Assembly (NCBI RefSeq): GCF_900185615.1
Contig: NZ_FYAK01000006.1
Span: 62,001-126,000 of the forward strand
From: Photobacterium malacitanum
GTDB lineage: Bacteria > Pseudomonadota > Gammaproteobacteria > Enterobacterales > Vibrionaceae
Reading direction: 5' to 3'
DNA length: 64,000 nucleotides
This document shows positions 18,682-27,809 of the stretch, piece after piece (within the stretch, counting starts at the first letter, position 1; each line of letters opens with the position of its first letter). The translations under genes and the position numbers were made by a program. Below the pieces are notes generated by a model. That model searched no databases and was not told where the DNA came from. It saw nothing but the letters and a program-made list of their open reading frames with translations.

Positions 18682-19353
18682 TTATTGACTGCTCGCGATC
18701 TTCTGCTGCTCTAAATACTGCTGTTCTTGTTCTAGATAATAACGCTGCAATGCTGTGACGCGTTGCTGACCAAGATCGGTCGCTAATGGACGTACGATAT
18801 TCAACATTTGTTGCACACCGTGATAAATCACTGTCTGAGTTATTTTTGCGCCCGCGACTTGAGTAGTTTGATAGCTAATCCATGATGAAGCGACCAACTT
18901 TAGCGTATCTGCTAATACTTTGAGATCAGCATCAGCGAGTGCAAGCAGACCTGCATCACGAAAATTGATCATAATTTGACTAATATTAAGCTGAAGTTGA
19001 TTTTGTACTGCCAGGTATTTAGCCTGTAGCGTCGCATCTCGGCGTAAAATATCAGGTAGATTGGCATAGAAAAATCGATAACGCCACATCAATAGAAACA
19101 CCGCATCAAGATAACGTAATAAATTATCTTCGATAGTTTCATCGGCACCCATAGGCTCAAAACTAACTTTTAAATCAATGGCATACTGATCAAATATACA
19201 ATGAATTATTTGTTCTTTATTACGAAAATGATAATACAGATTACCAGGGCTGATCCCTAAATCAGCAGCAATATGGTTGGTGGTGACATTGGGTTCACCG
19301 TGTTCATTAAACAACGCCAATGCTGCATGAATAATTCGATCGCGGGTTTTCAT
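18682..19353 (-). CDS. TetR-family transcriptional regulator
   Basis: A 223-residue regulator. Its N-terminal HTH (about residues 1-50) reads RIIHAALALFNEHGEPNVTT then IAADLGISPGNLYYHFRNKE, a textbook TetR DNA-binding domain. The C-terminal ligand domain is helical, ending in a Gln/Glu-rich tail, and I cannot assign its ligand. AAGGAT lies upstream of the ATG. It is divergent from lpxM and could regulate it, but no operator was recognised in the gap 19354-19649. Confidence 0.85.
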   Translation of the reverse strand: MKTRDRIIHAALALFNEHGEPNVTTNHIAADLGISPGNLYYHFRNKEQIIHCIFDQYAIDLKVSFEPMGADETIEDNLLRYLDAVFLLMWRYRFFYANLPDILRRDATLQAKYLAVQNQLQLNISQIMINFRDAGLLALADADLKVLADTLKLVASSWISYQTTQVAGAKITQTVIYHGVQQMLNIVRPLATDLGQQRVTALQRYYLEQEQQYLEQQKIASSQ

Positions 19354-19649
19354 TTTATTATCATCCTTCGCCCTTGCTGTGGATATAATGTTATCATAAT
19401 TTAAGATTTATCATCTGAGTAAGGTAATAAAAACCATGGCTTTAGCTATCAACGTAAATAATGTTCAATTGCTAAAAATGCGTTATTACTCAGTATTAAT
19501 AAACTGGATGAATGGTTGATTTAATTATCATTTTACCTTCAGTTCAATAACGGTAGAATATACAAACGACGCTGGCAATAACCACGTTATAAGTACGTTG
19601 GCATCATAACTCGTCCACACCATAACTTCGTGAGATAAACGTAATTGAT

Positions 19650-20603
19650 ATGACTAAAAACCATTACGACAAACAAGCTTATAACCCTCAGTTTGAGTGG
19701 TCTTTTATCCACCCTCGTTATTGGGGTACGTGGCTCGCGGTAATCATTGCTTCACTATTAAGCTTATTGCCTCATGGTGCACGTCGTGCACTAGCAACTA
19801 TTTTTGCCAAACAAGCCATCAAACTTAAAAGCGGTGCTAACCATCGTGCGCGCGTTAATCTCAAAATGTGCTTTCCTGAAAAATCAGAGGCTGAGCGCGA
19901 AGCGATTTTATTACAAAATTTAATCACTGCAGGCAGCTTTCTAACAGGGTTTGCATCGCTGTCATTACGCAATAAAGCTTGGCTTGAGCAGCACACGGTT
20001 ATTCGTGGTATGGAAAACCTTACCTGCCTTACTGAGCAGCAACAAAGCGTGATTTTATTAGTGCCGCATACGTGGGCTATTGATATTCCAGCAGTGTTAC
20101 TTGCCTCGCGTGGATTACCTGTATCAGCAATGGCAAAAAAACAAAAAAACCCAGTATCGGATTGGCTAATGCACCGTCAACGGGTGCAATATGGCGGCCG
20201 TGTTTATGAACGCAGTGGCGGTATTAAACCGTTTATTAAATCAGTACGTGAAGGCTATTTAGGTTATTACCTGCCTGATGAAGATTTAGGCCCAGAACAC
20301 AGTGTCTTTGTTGATTTCTTTGGCACCACCAAAGCGACGATGGCAGGCTTAGGTCGACTATCAAAATTAAGTCGCGCTAAAATTGTACCGTTATTTGCCA
20401 TGTACAACAGTGAAACAGGCATGTATGAATTGGATTTTTATCCCGCCCTGCCGTTTCCTGCAGAAACAGAAGAGCAAGATGCGCGCATGATGAATCAATG
20501 CATTGAACAATATGTTAGTCAGCGCCCAGAGCAATATATGTGGATTTTACGCTTGTTGAAGACACGTCCGAATAATGATGAGAAACCTTATGCTCAAAGC
20601 TAA
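19650..20603 (+). CDS. lpxM: Lipid A acyltransferase LpxM (MsbB-type)
   Basis: Inner-membrane enzyme that adds the last secondary acyl chain to Kdo2-lipid A. It has an N-terminal membrane helix (about 28-45), the catalytic HX4D motif His140-Asp145 in VPHTWAIDIPAVL, and the LpxM-type segments GGIKPFIKSVREGYLGYYLP, RPEQYMWILRLLKTR. These match E. coli LpxM better than LpxL. Length 317 is normal. It opens the LPS locus. The next gene (ligase-like) overlaps its 3' end. Confidence 0.92.
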   Translation: MTKNHYDKQAYNPQFEWSFIHPRYWGTWLAVIIASLLSLLPHGARRALATIFAKQAIKLKSGANHRARVNLKMCFPEKSEAEREAILLQNLITAGSFLTGFASLSLRNKAWLEQHTVIRGMENLTCLTEQQQSVILLVPHTWAIDIPAVLLASRGLPVSAMAKKQKNPVSDWLMHRQRVQYGGRVYERSGGIKPFIKSVREGYLGYYLPDEDLGPEHSVFVDFFGTTKATMAGLGRLSKLSRAKIVPLFAMYNSETGMYELDFYPALPFPAETEEQDARMMNQCIEQYVSQRPEQYMWILRLLKTRPNNDEKPYAQS

Positions 20604-21777
20604 CTTAGCACTACTATTTATTATCCTTCCGTTTACATGGATGATCAGTGGTCAATTTTTATTTTCAAATGGTGATAAGGTACTTGTTATTATTACGGTT
20701 ATCGCTCTTATAACAACATTATTTAAGTATGGTTTTACGCCATTAAAGAAAAATATAATAAATAACCAATATCTATATTTACTAATTATATTTTCAGGTA
20801 TATCTGTTATTTATAACTATTTCTACAAATCAGATATTATTAATATTCGTTCTGTTTTATGTATCATCCTTTATTTCATTTTTATTCCATTAAATATAGT
20901 GTCCACTCGTGTAATAGCATACAGCACTCTTATTGGTAGTATCGGTGCAACTAGTTTTGCATTTTGGCAGAAGAATATTTTACATCTAGATCGAGCCGTA
21001 TGGCAATTAAATGCTATACCGTATGCAGCTTGCTGTCTTATATTAATGATCGCAGCGATAATGTTATGTTTTATATACAAAGATAAAAAAGAAATACTAG
21101 CGATCTCGATACTAGCTGCAGCAACTTCTTTTTACGCTATTATATTAACAGAAACTCGTGGGGTTTTAATTGCTGTTTTATCAGTTTTTTTATGCCTATT
21201 TTTATATATTTTATCAACAAAACTATCTTTAAAAATAAAAATAACAACTATTTCTATTTTAGTTGTTATAACAACAATTGGTGTATACTCCACTAAAGAC
21301 CGTCTTATTCATGATACGTTTCAAGGATTTTCACAATATAAACAAGGTGACGATCTATCAAATACAGCATCCAGATTAGCAATGTGGAAAGCCGCTCTAT
21401 TACTTATTCCTCAGCAGCCAATATCTGGCTTTGGCGATAATTTTGAGCCTGCGATTGAAAATCTTTATCACGAAAAAAAAATCAGCCCACAACTTTATAA
21501 CTTACATCTGCTGCACTTTCACAATCAGTTTATTGATACAACTGTCAAGCATGGAATAATCGGCTTTATGTTATTACTATTGTTTCTGTTATTCCCTTTT
21601 TATATTCTACAAAAGACAGAGCACTCGAAAGAAAGTAAATTATCGATACTTATGTTAACACTTGGTATCGTCATAAGTGGATTAACCGACGTACCACTTG
21701 AACACAAACAAGTCTTTGTTTTATACGTTGTTTTTATTTATTTGTTTTTAAATAATCCCAACCGAACATCATTGTAA
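20590..21777 (+). CDS. O-antigen ligase/polymerase-like membrane protein (WaaL/Wzy type)
   Basis: A very hydrophobic protein with about ten to twelve predicted membrane segments. The large central loop contains the family-like ETRGVLIAV and, later, SRLAMWKAALLLI and PISGFGDNF, then HLHFHNQF-type sequence (LLHFHNQFIDTTVKHG). This is the Wzy_C/O-antigen ligase pattern: periplasmic transfer of O-chains to the lipid A-core. Start is uncertain: ATG at 20575, 20578 and 20590 are in frame and all overlap lpxM; 20590 gives a natural MLKANLALLF membrane start. Clearly AT-rich, suggesting transfer or low selection. Ligase is preferred because of the waa context. Confidence 0.72.
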   Translation: MLKANLALLFIILPFTWMISGQFLFSNGDKVLVIITVIALITTLFKYGFTPLKKNIINNQYLYLLIIFSGISVIYNYFYKSDIINIRSVLCIILYFIFIPLNIVSTRVIAYSTLIGSIGATSFAFWQKNILHLDRAVWQLNAIPYAACCLILMIAAIMLCFIYKDKKEILAISILAAATSFYAIILTETRGVLIAVLSVFLCLFLYILSTKLSLKIKITTISILVVITTIGVYSTKDRLIHDTFQGFSQYKQGDDLSNTASRLAMWKAALLLIPQQPISGFGDNFEPAIENLYHEKKISPQLYNLHLLHFHNQFIDTTVKHGIIGFMLLLLFLLFPFYILQKTEHSKESKLSILMLTLGIVISGLTDVPLEHKQVFVLYVVFIYLFLNNPNRTSL

Positions 21778-21782
21778 ACGAT

Positions 21783-21812
21783 AAAGGCACCAATTATAAC
21801 TAGGTGCCTTTT
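21783..21812. terminator. Bidirectional terminator between ligase-like gene and GT4
   Basis: AAAGGCACC (21783-21791) and GGTGCCTTT (21803-21811) with an 11-base loop and T on both outward sides, between converging genes. Confidence 0.8.
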
Positions 21813-21814
21813 AC

Positions 21815-22903
21815 TTATTTAATCATAGAAAAAAACTGTATATATTGTTTAGCTATTTTGGTTGCATCAAAATTAATATATATCTTTTCAAAGTCTACTG
21901 CTTCTTTATTTAACAATAATTCATCAATTTTACTTGAAATATTTACAGGTTCTGCTTCTTTAACTAAATAATATTTCAGTTGGCCAGTCATAATTTCTGC
22001 AGGTCCAGAATAACAGTCAACACTTACGATTGGTGTCTGACAAATTAAAGCTTCCACTAATACATTACCAAAGCCTTCAGTTTCTGAAGTTAATATTAAT
22101 GCCTTCGCTTTTTTTATTATAGGAAATGGATTATTAGAAAATGGAAATATAAATACTTTATCACTAATATCTAACCTATCAATCAATTTTAATAAAGATG
22201 CTTTATACTCATTGCAGCCATCACCAATAATAAATAAATTTACGTCCTTATTAATTAAGGCATAGGCATTAATTAATAGTTCTAGCCTTTTTTCTGTTGC
22301 TAGTCGTCCAACATAGCAAATATAATCATTTTTTAAAAAAAACTCATCTAGTGGTTTTTCTGATAAGCTCTTTATTTCATCAATCGCAAACGGATTATAA
22401 ATAGTTGTAATACTCAGGTAAGAGCTTGTAATTGATGAAATAAAATCAGCCATGCCTTTAGAAACACAAATAATATGCTTATTATTAATCTTTTTTAATA
22501 GCTTTAGCCGATACTTTAATTTCCTAAAATAGTTTTTATTTTCGTAGCTTATTTTATCACAGCTATGTTGCTGGATTATCAAACGCGGATCATCAATTAC
22601 AGAAACTATATTTATAGTGTCACCATGCCCACATAAAATAACATCAAACTTATGCTTACAATCTTCGTCATACAACCATTTTGAAAATATTGGAGCATAT
22701 TTTATTATTTTCTTATACTTAATTTCTTTCGGAATATTAAGTATATGAAGTTGTATATCACTATCTACTTCTAGCTCTTTTTCTGCATCTAAACAAATAA
22801 AGTCACACTGATGCCCTAGTGCTATAAACTCTTTCGCCAATCGCAAAGCAACAACTTGCACGCCTTCAATTTTCAAATCTCGCAAAAAGAAACCAATTCT
22901 CAT
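21815..22903 (-). CDS. Glycosyltransferase family 4 protein
   Basis: A 362-residue GT-B glycosyltransferase. It begins MRIGFFLRDLKIEGVQVVA, has the C-terminal nucleotide-sugar site CYVGRLATEKRLELLINAY, and the EX7E-type motif in TSETEGFGNVLVEAL. Donor and acceptor cannot be read. The longest frame starts 48 bases upstream, but the ATG at 22903 overlaps the stop of the preceding GT9 gene (ATGA) and gives a standard GT4 start, so it is preferred. Strongly AT-rich. Presumably an LPS outer-core or O-chain enzyme. Confidence 0.85.
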   Translation of the reverse strand: MRIGFFLRDLKIEGVQVVALRLAKEFIALGHQCDFICLDAEKELEVDSDIQLHILNIPKEIKYKKIIKYAPIFSKWLYDEDCKHKFDVILCGHGDTINIVSVIDDPRLIIQQHSCDKISYENKNYFRKLKYRLKLLKKINNKHIICVSKGMADFISSITSSYLSITTIYNPFAIDEIKSLSEKPLDEFFLKNDYICYVGRLATEKRLELLINAYALINKDVNLFIIGDGCNEYKASLLKLIDRLDISDKVFIFPFSNNPFPIIKKAKALILTSETEGFGNVLVEALICQTPIVSVDCYSGPAEIMTGQLKYYLVKEAEPVNISSKIDELLLNKEAVDFEKIYINFDATKIAKQYIQFFSMIK

Positions 22904-24015
22904 GCTAACGCCTTTAAAATAGTTGCACGTGCCAACACTAAATCCTGCCAATCAAACTCATGCACATGAACGCTATCATTATCACTGAACGGTTTACGAT
23001 TAAGCAACCGCTGAGAATACATTCCAACAGGTTTCCATTCCTCATAATTTTGCATATTGTAACGATAAATGCCAATAACCGGTTTATTGAGTGCCGATGC
23101 CATATGCACTACAGCAGTATCCGGAGTAAAGGTAAAATCAGCAATATCAATAATAGCTAGTGATATTTCAAAACTTGCAAGACAGTTAGGTGAAATAACC
23201 ATAGCATCATTTACAGCAGTGACTAAACGCGCAATAAATTTATCCTCTCCCGGTGTCGGGATAATAACTAATAAATCATCAGGGAACTGCTGTCGCCATT
23301 GAAGTATTAATGTTTTCGCATGTTCAAATGAAAAACGACGATACTTACTTGAACCAAATAAATTAACCCCTACTACGTGGTTAAATTGTTGTTGTGCTTG
23401 ATTAATAAATAGCTGCAAATCAGCTCGCTGCTGACTAAACTCCGGAAGAGGTAACTGGCATTGTTCACCAATGGGGTGAGATATAAGTAGTTTGGCGGCT
23501 GCAATATATCGCTCTTTAAAATGAACATATTGTGGTGCAACTTCAACATCAAATAAATGATAGTGCTGTTTATTAAAACCAAGGTAATGCTTGGCCTTAA
23601 ACTGAGAGGATAAGCATAAATCTTTATGGCTACAATTCGTACCAAGATCAACAAACAGATCAAATTTACCAAAATTATCAGTTATTATCTGCTTTTTCTT
23701 CATTTTATTATAAATAATATAATTATCAGCAGGCGCGGCGTTCTCCAACCATAGTTTTGTCGTCGTACCCGTTAAAACTGTAATCTTTATATCTGGGCGA
23801 TATTGGCGCAGTAATTTAATAAAATTACCACACATAATGGCGTCACCTAACTTATTATCCCAGCGTAGGAGTAGAATTGTTTTAATCTTCGATGGCTCAA
23901 AATCAATCTCCTGCATGCGCTTATCGTATACTTTTCGATAAAGATTAAGTTTTAATGCTTTCATCTTGTTACGGATGAAACGCCATCCTGCCTTTATTTT
24001 TCTCACCCAATTCAT
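22900..24015 (-). CDS. Glycosyltransferase family 9 (heptosyltransferase-like) protein
   Basis: A 371-residue GT9 protein. A basic N-terminal extension precedes the family start IKTILLLRWDNKLGDAIMCG, which corresponds to the heptosyltransferase xGDxv loop. The C-terminal donor-site motif is TPDTAVVHMASALNKPVIGIY. It may add a heptose or another sugar to the core. The longest frame begins with TTG at 24027; ATG at 24015 is preferred. Its stop overlaps the next gene's start, so the two are coupled. Confidence 0.85.
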   Translation of the reverse strand: MNWVRKIKAGWRFIRNKMKALKLNLYRKVYDKRMQEIDFEPSKIKTILLLRWDNKLGDAIMCGNFIKLLRQYRPDIKITVLTGTTTKLWLENAAPADNYIIYNKMKKKQIITDNFGKFDLFVDLGTNCSHKDLCLSSQFKAKHYLGFNKQHYHLFDVEVAPQYVHFKERYIAAAKLLISHPIGEQCQLPLPEFSQQRADLQLFINQAQQQFNHVVGVNLFGSSKYRRFSFEHAKTLILQWRQQFPDDLLVIIPTPGEDKFIARLVTAVNDAMVISPNCLASFEISLAIIDIADFTFTPDTAVVHMASALNKPVIGIYRYNMQNYEEWKPVGMYSQRLLNRKPFSDNDSVHVHEFDWQDLVLARATILKALA

Positions 24016-24094
24016 ATAAAAGCTCAACCACCGTAAATATATAAATAAAAAATATGAATAACTACATTTAAAAACATCAGCTAAAAAATAATAG

Positions 24095-24811
24095 CTAGCG
24101 AGAAATTACATTAACAAATGCACATAAAAAACTAGAATATAATCGTGTTACTAACTTTTTAATTCTCACTAATGGCTGCATTACTTTTTGCTTACGGCAA
24201 CCAATCGTCGAATTTTTATCGCCTCCAGGTCTAACCGGAGCTGGATAAAGCCCATAAATAGCTTGTCGATGCAAATATGTATTACGAATAAATACATCTA
24301 CAGGTAAGATCATTTTTTCGCTTGCACTTAAAAATGCCTGCGCACAATGTGGCGAAATAAAATACCCAGTAGTGCATTGAGGCACTTTTAAAAATTTAAC
24401 TAATTTAACCTCATTCAGCTCTGCAGCCGAATAAAAAAGCTTCGTTTTCCATGGCTCAAGTCGAATAAAATGATGCTTATTCATCCATGATTTAGCCACT
24501 TCAATTAACGCACAAAAATCATCTCGAAGAATAAAATCATCTTCAAGAACAACCACTGGTTGATCGAGCTTAATGACTTGTTGCCAAGCTAAAATATGAC
24601 TCGCGTAACAGCCTAGCTCTCCAGCCAAAGCTTTACGGCCACGATGACGAATAAAACTAGCTTCATCATAACGCTGTAATAAGGGATCGATTCCTAACCG
24701 TCCATCAACAGCATCAATAATATCATAGCTAAGCCCATGTCTCTTGAGTATCGTCTCTGCATGATCTCTTCTAGTTGTTGAAGAAGCGAGACTAATAAGA
24801 AGTACTTTCAT
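24095..24811 (-). CDS. Glycosyltransferase family 25 (LPS biosynthesis)
   Basis: A 238-residue protein with the family-25 start MKVLLISLASSTTRRDHAE, the AGELGCYASHILAWQ segment, and the metal-binding VVLEDDFIL. GT25 enzymes such as LgtB/Lex2B transfer galactose or glucose to lipooligosaccharide; the specificity here is unknown. Two in-frame ATGs (24814 and 24811) follow AAGGAT; the second has the better spacing. It is first in a leftward GT25-GT9-GT4 group. Confidence 0.85.
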   Translation of the reverse strand: MKVLLISLASSTTRRDHAETILKRHGLSYDIIDAVDGRLGIDPLLQRYDEASFIRHRGRKALAGELGCYASHILAWQQVIKLDQPVVVLEDDFILRDDFCALIEVAKSWMNKHHFIRLEPWKTKLFYSAAELNEVKLVKFLKVPQCTTGYFISPHCAQAFLSASEKMILPVDVFIRNTYLHRQAIYGLYPAPVRPGGDKNSTIGCRKQKVMQPLVRIKKLVTRLYSSFLCAFVNVISR

Positions 24812-25019
24812 CATATCCTTTTAAATCACTCATTATACTTATCAATAACCCCAAATCGTGGTGACTTTATTATCTGTAATAACTTGCTTTTTCTTAAAAA
24901 ATAATTATCTACTCTATAAAAATTCAGACCAATATTTCATAATGTTTTCGTGTATTGTAACCTATAAAAATGTCTACAAGCGCTTATTAACTTCTTCTTG
25001 CTAAATATTGAGATATACA

Positions 25020-26111
25020 ATGAAAATAATGGTATTCAGTTCATACATGGATGCATGGAACAGCGTTAGGCCTGAAGCTGAGATGATCATTGCGATGGCA
25101 CAACAAGGCCACAAAGTAACGGTTGTGACTCAAGGTAATGCTGATTATGTGGCTCGTTTTCACGAACAAGGCATTAAAGTCATTGATGGATACCCGACAA
25201 AAAAAATATGCTGCAACACTATTAAACGGCTTCGCCATGAACTTAAACAAAACCAATACGATATCGTTTATGCAACCAATTCACGGACGATTCCAAATGC
25301 TGCCTTTGCTTGTATCGGTTTTCCTGCCACAAAACTCGTTACTTACCGAGGTACCGTTGGCGGTTTATATCGTCATGATCCCAGCGCGTATTTAACTCAC
25401 CTTCATCCTCGTGTGAATGGTATCTCATGTGTAGCAAATAAGGTGCGAGAGGATGTCGCTAAGCAGGTGTGGTCAAATAAAAAGAATGTTGTTGCGATTC
25501 ACAAAGGTCATAATTTGTCCTGGTACCAAACTCAAGCAGCCGATTTAAGCTCTTTAAATATTACTGCCAATGACTTCGTGATTATTTGTGTTGCTAACGC
25601 ACGTCCCAGCAAAGGTGTACATGTACTATTAGAAGCAATGCAATATCTAGTAAAAGAGCCCAATATTCATTTATTACTGGCTGGACGCGGTATTGATACC
25701 ACTGCCAATCAACAACTAGCCCAACAAACACCTTATCCAAATAACATTCACTTTCTTGGCTACCGCACTGATGTACCCGAATTAATGGCAGCAGCTAATG
25801 TACAAATTCAACCTTCTGTCAGTGGTGAAGGTCTACCCAAAACAGTCATTGAAGCGATGGCAATGGCCGTACCTTCAATTGTTACGACCACTGGAGGTAA
25901 TGCTGAAATCGTTGAGGACGGTATTTCTGGTTTTGTGGTTGATACCAATAATGCTCACGCCATTGCCGATAAAATTAATTACCTGTACTCCCACAGTACT
26001 GAAGCTAAAGAGATGGGTTTAAAAGCTCAACACTATATAACCACTACGCTTTCTGTTGAAAATACAGCACAACAACATCTGGCATTTTTTGAACGCTTAT
26101 TAAAACAATAA
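25020..26111 (+). CDS. Glycosyltransferase family 4 protein
   Basis: A 363-residue GT-B enzyme. MKIMVFSSYMDAWNSVRPEA opens the protein. The donor half has IICVANARPSKGVHVLLEAM, LLLAGRG and the EX7E motif in SGEGLPKTVIEAMA. The sugar is unknown. The longer frame starts with TTG at 25008; the ATG at 25020 is chosen. It stands alone on the forward strand between leftward glycosyltransferases, with its own upstream region (24815-25019). Confidence 0.85.
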   Translation: MKIMVFSSYMDAWNSVRPEAEMIIAMAQQGHKVTVVTQGNADYVARFHEQGIKVIDGYPTKKICCNTIKRLRHELKQNQYDIVYATNSRTIPNAAFACIGFPATKLVTYRGTVGGLYRHDPSAYLTHLHPRVNGISCVANKVREDVAKQVWSNKKNVVAIHKGHNLSWYQTQAADLSSLNITANDFVIICVANARPSKGVHVLLEAMQYLVKEPNIHLLLAGRGIDTTANQQLAQQTPYPNNIHFLGYRTDVPELMAAANVQIQPSVSGEGLPKTVIEAMAMAVPSIVTTTGGNAEIVEDGISGFVVDTNNAHAIADKINYLYSHSTEAKEMGLKAQHYITTTLSVENTAQQHLAFFERLLKQ

Positions 26112-26158
26112 ATTATGGTGAAAAATCCATTATGATCCTGTCATTATTACTGGCAGGA

Positions 26159-27181
26159 TCATTTATTATTAAACGCCACTTTTTTCTGTCGTTGTTGTAA
26201 TCGACGCTTGTTTTCAATACGTGCAGGAAAGACATATAAACAACGCTGTAAAAATAATTTACATCGCTCCCACATAGAATATTGAATCACAAAGCTAGGA
26301 TCGCAATATTTTTTATAAAGTTGCTGCCACTCTTTAAATTGCCAATGCGCAACCTTACCTTTAGTTCTCGATACCCGCGCTTTTTCAGCAAATTTACGAC
26401 ATAAACCTACACCTACTTGCTGTGGCTCTGCGATAACAAAATTATTAGCAAAGCAACGATCTGAAAAAATTTGCTTTTCTGGATTATTATCAAGTAGCCC
26501 ATTTAAAGTAAACTGCGAATCAAATTTCCTCATTGCTCGAACAAACAACATCTGCGTACAATCGATTGAATAATCAGGGAAACCAATGTTATAAGGGCAG
26601 TCTTTGGTTACAATAAAATCATCGATTAAGGGTATATTCCAACAAGCAATAACATCATCCGTTCGACCAAAATAGAAAAAATCACTCATATGAAAAACAA
26701 CAGGAACCCCTTTTGCGTAACGTCGAGTAAAGGTATTAATTACTACAACTTTTTCATGGAAAAAACGGTCTTGCTCACATCGTTTGGGGAAATCTTGCTG
26801 TAAATGGAGAAATGCATCAGAAATCAAATAATTATCACTACGTAACTTCATCGCATAAGGCGTTGTCACTTGCTCTAATCCACTCAAGGTTGAAACAATT
26901 TGACGATTATTATTAAACGTTTGTGGTGTTCCATCTACATTATAAGCGCGGACATTGCTCCCCGGATCGTCACACAATACTAATTGATCATAATCTAAAT
27001 CAGTAAGATCTTGATTATGCCAAGTAGATAAGATTATCTTCGCTCCCGGTAAAAAATAGCGAACTGAATCTAAGCACTTTCGTGTTATTCCAAACTCTTG
27101 CTCACGAGCATTAAATGTTTGAACGGGTCCTTGGACTACAACAGTAATATCTTTCGTACTTATCTTATGTTTATTCTTCAT
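26159..27181 (-). CDS. WavE-family LPS biosynthesis protein
   Basis: A 340-residue protein beginning MKNKHKISTKDITVVVQGPV, with the family-like VRYFLPGAKIILSTWHNQD, DPGSN and MKLRSDNYLI. I recognise this as the WavE family, first named in the Vibrio cholerae core oligosaccharide (wav) cluster and likely a glycosyltransferase. The C-terminus is basic (RRLQQRQKKVAF). ATG at 27181 is preferred over TTG at 27187. Divergent from the HAD-kinase module that follows. Confidence 0.82.
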   Translation of the reverse strand: MKNKHKISTKDITVVVQGPVQTFNAREQEFGITRKCLDSVRYFLPGAKIILSTWHNQDLTDLDYDQLVLCDDPGSNVRAYNVDGTPQTFNNNRQIVSTLSGLEQVTTPYAMKLRSDNYLISDAFLHLQQDFPKRCEQDRFFHEKVVVINTFTRRYAKGVPVVFHMSDFFYFGRTDDVIACWNIPLIDDFIVTKDCPYNIGFPDYSIDCTQMLFVRAMRKFDSQFTLNGLLDNNPEKQIFSDRCFANNFVIAEPQQVGVGLCRKFAEKARVSRTKGKVAHWQFKEWQQLYKKYCDPSFVIQYSMWERCKLFLQRCLYVFPARIENKRRLQQRQKKVAFNNK

Positions 27182-27425
27182 TGCCAATCCATTGCTTGAT
27201 ACTCTTCAATTAGCCACACTTATCGCTACTTATTAAATATCTCGAACTGTAGCGAATGATATTTTAACCGATAGCAATTAGGTCTCCTAGTTAACATTAC
27301 TATCGTTAGTTATTATAATTAGCTCTTATCTAAATGATAACAAAATAAAAATTTAAAATTATGCTTTTAGTAGCCTAGTTAACAATAAATAAAATAATAC
27401 TTATAAAAAAGGAACCTAGCACACC
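27182..27425. other. Divergent AT-rich region WavE|HAD module
   Basis: This gap of 244 bases holds promoters for both directions. An 11-bp direct repeat, CCTAGTTAACA, occurs at 27286-27296 and 27374-27384. No ops/JUMPstart (GGCGGTAG) element was seen. Confidence 0.4.
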
Positions 27426-27809
27426 ATGAAAAAATTAGTTATTGACTTAGATGGCACATTAACAACAGCAGATACAGCTGATTATCGACTTGTTTCCCCT
27501 AATAAAGACGTAATCAATAAGCTAATCGACTATAAACAACAAGGCTTTAGTATCACTATTTTTACCGCTCGAAATATGCGTACCTATGAAGGCAATCTCG
27601 GAAAAATAAACGTTCATACCCTACCAATTATTGTAGAATGGCTCGAGAAACATAGCGTACCTTATGATGAAATCATCGTTGGTAAGCCTTGGTGTGGCCA
27701 TGACGGTTTCTACATTGACGATCGTGCGATTCGCCCATCTGAATTTGCCTCACTTTCAGCAAAAGAAATCAAAGGCTTACTTGATAAGGAAAAAATAAAG
27801 TGTTCTTGA
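27426..27809 (+). CDS. HAD-superfamily hydrolase, capsule/LPS type
   Basis: A 127-residue HAD hydrolase. Motif I is VIDLDGTLTT with Asp7 and Asp9, motif II is ITIFTARNM, a conserved Lys lies in VGKPWCG, and motif IV is YIDDRAIRP. This small-HAD subgroup occurs in capsule and LPS loci beside nucleotidyltransferases. It probably dephosphorylates a sugar or polyol phosphate, but the substrate is unknown. Its stop overlaps the GTG start of the next gene by 10 bases, so the three genes to 30102 form one tight operon. Confidence 0.82.
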   Translation: MKKLVIDLDGTLTTADTADYRLVSPNKDVINKLIDYKQQGFSITIFTARNMRTYEGNLGKINVHTLPIIVEWLEKHSVPYDEIIVGKPWCGHDGFYIDDRAIRPSEFASLSAKEIKGLLDKEKIKCS

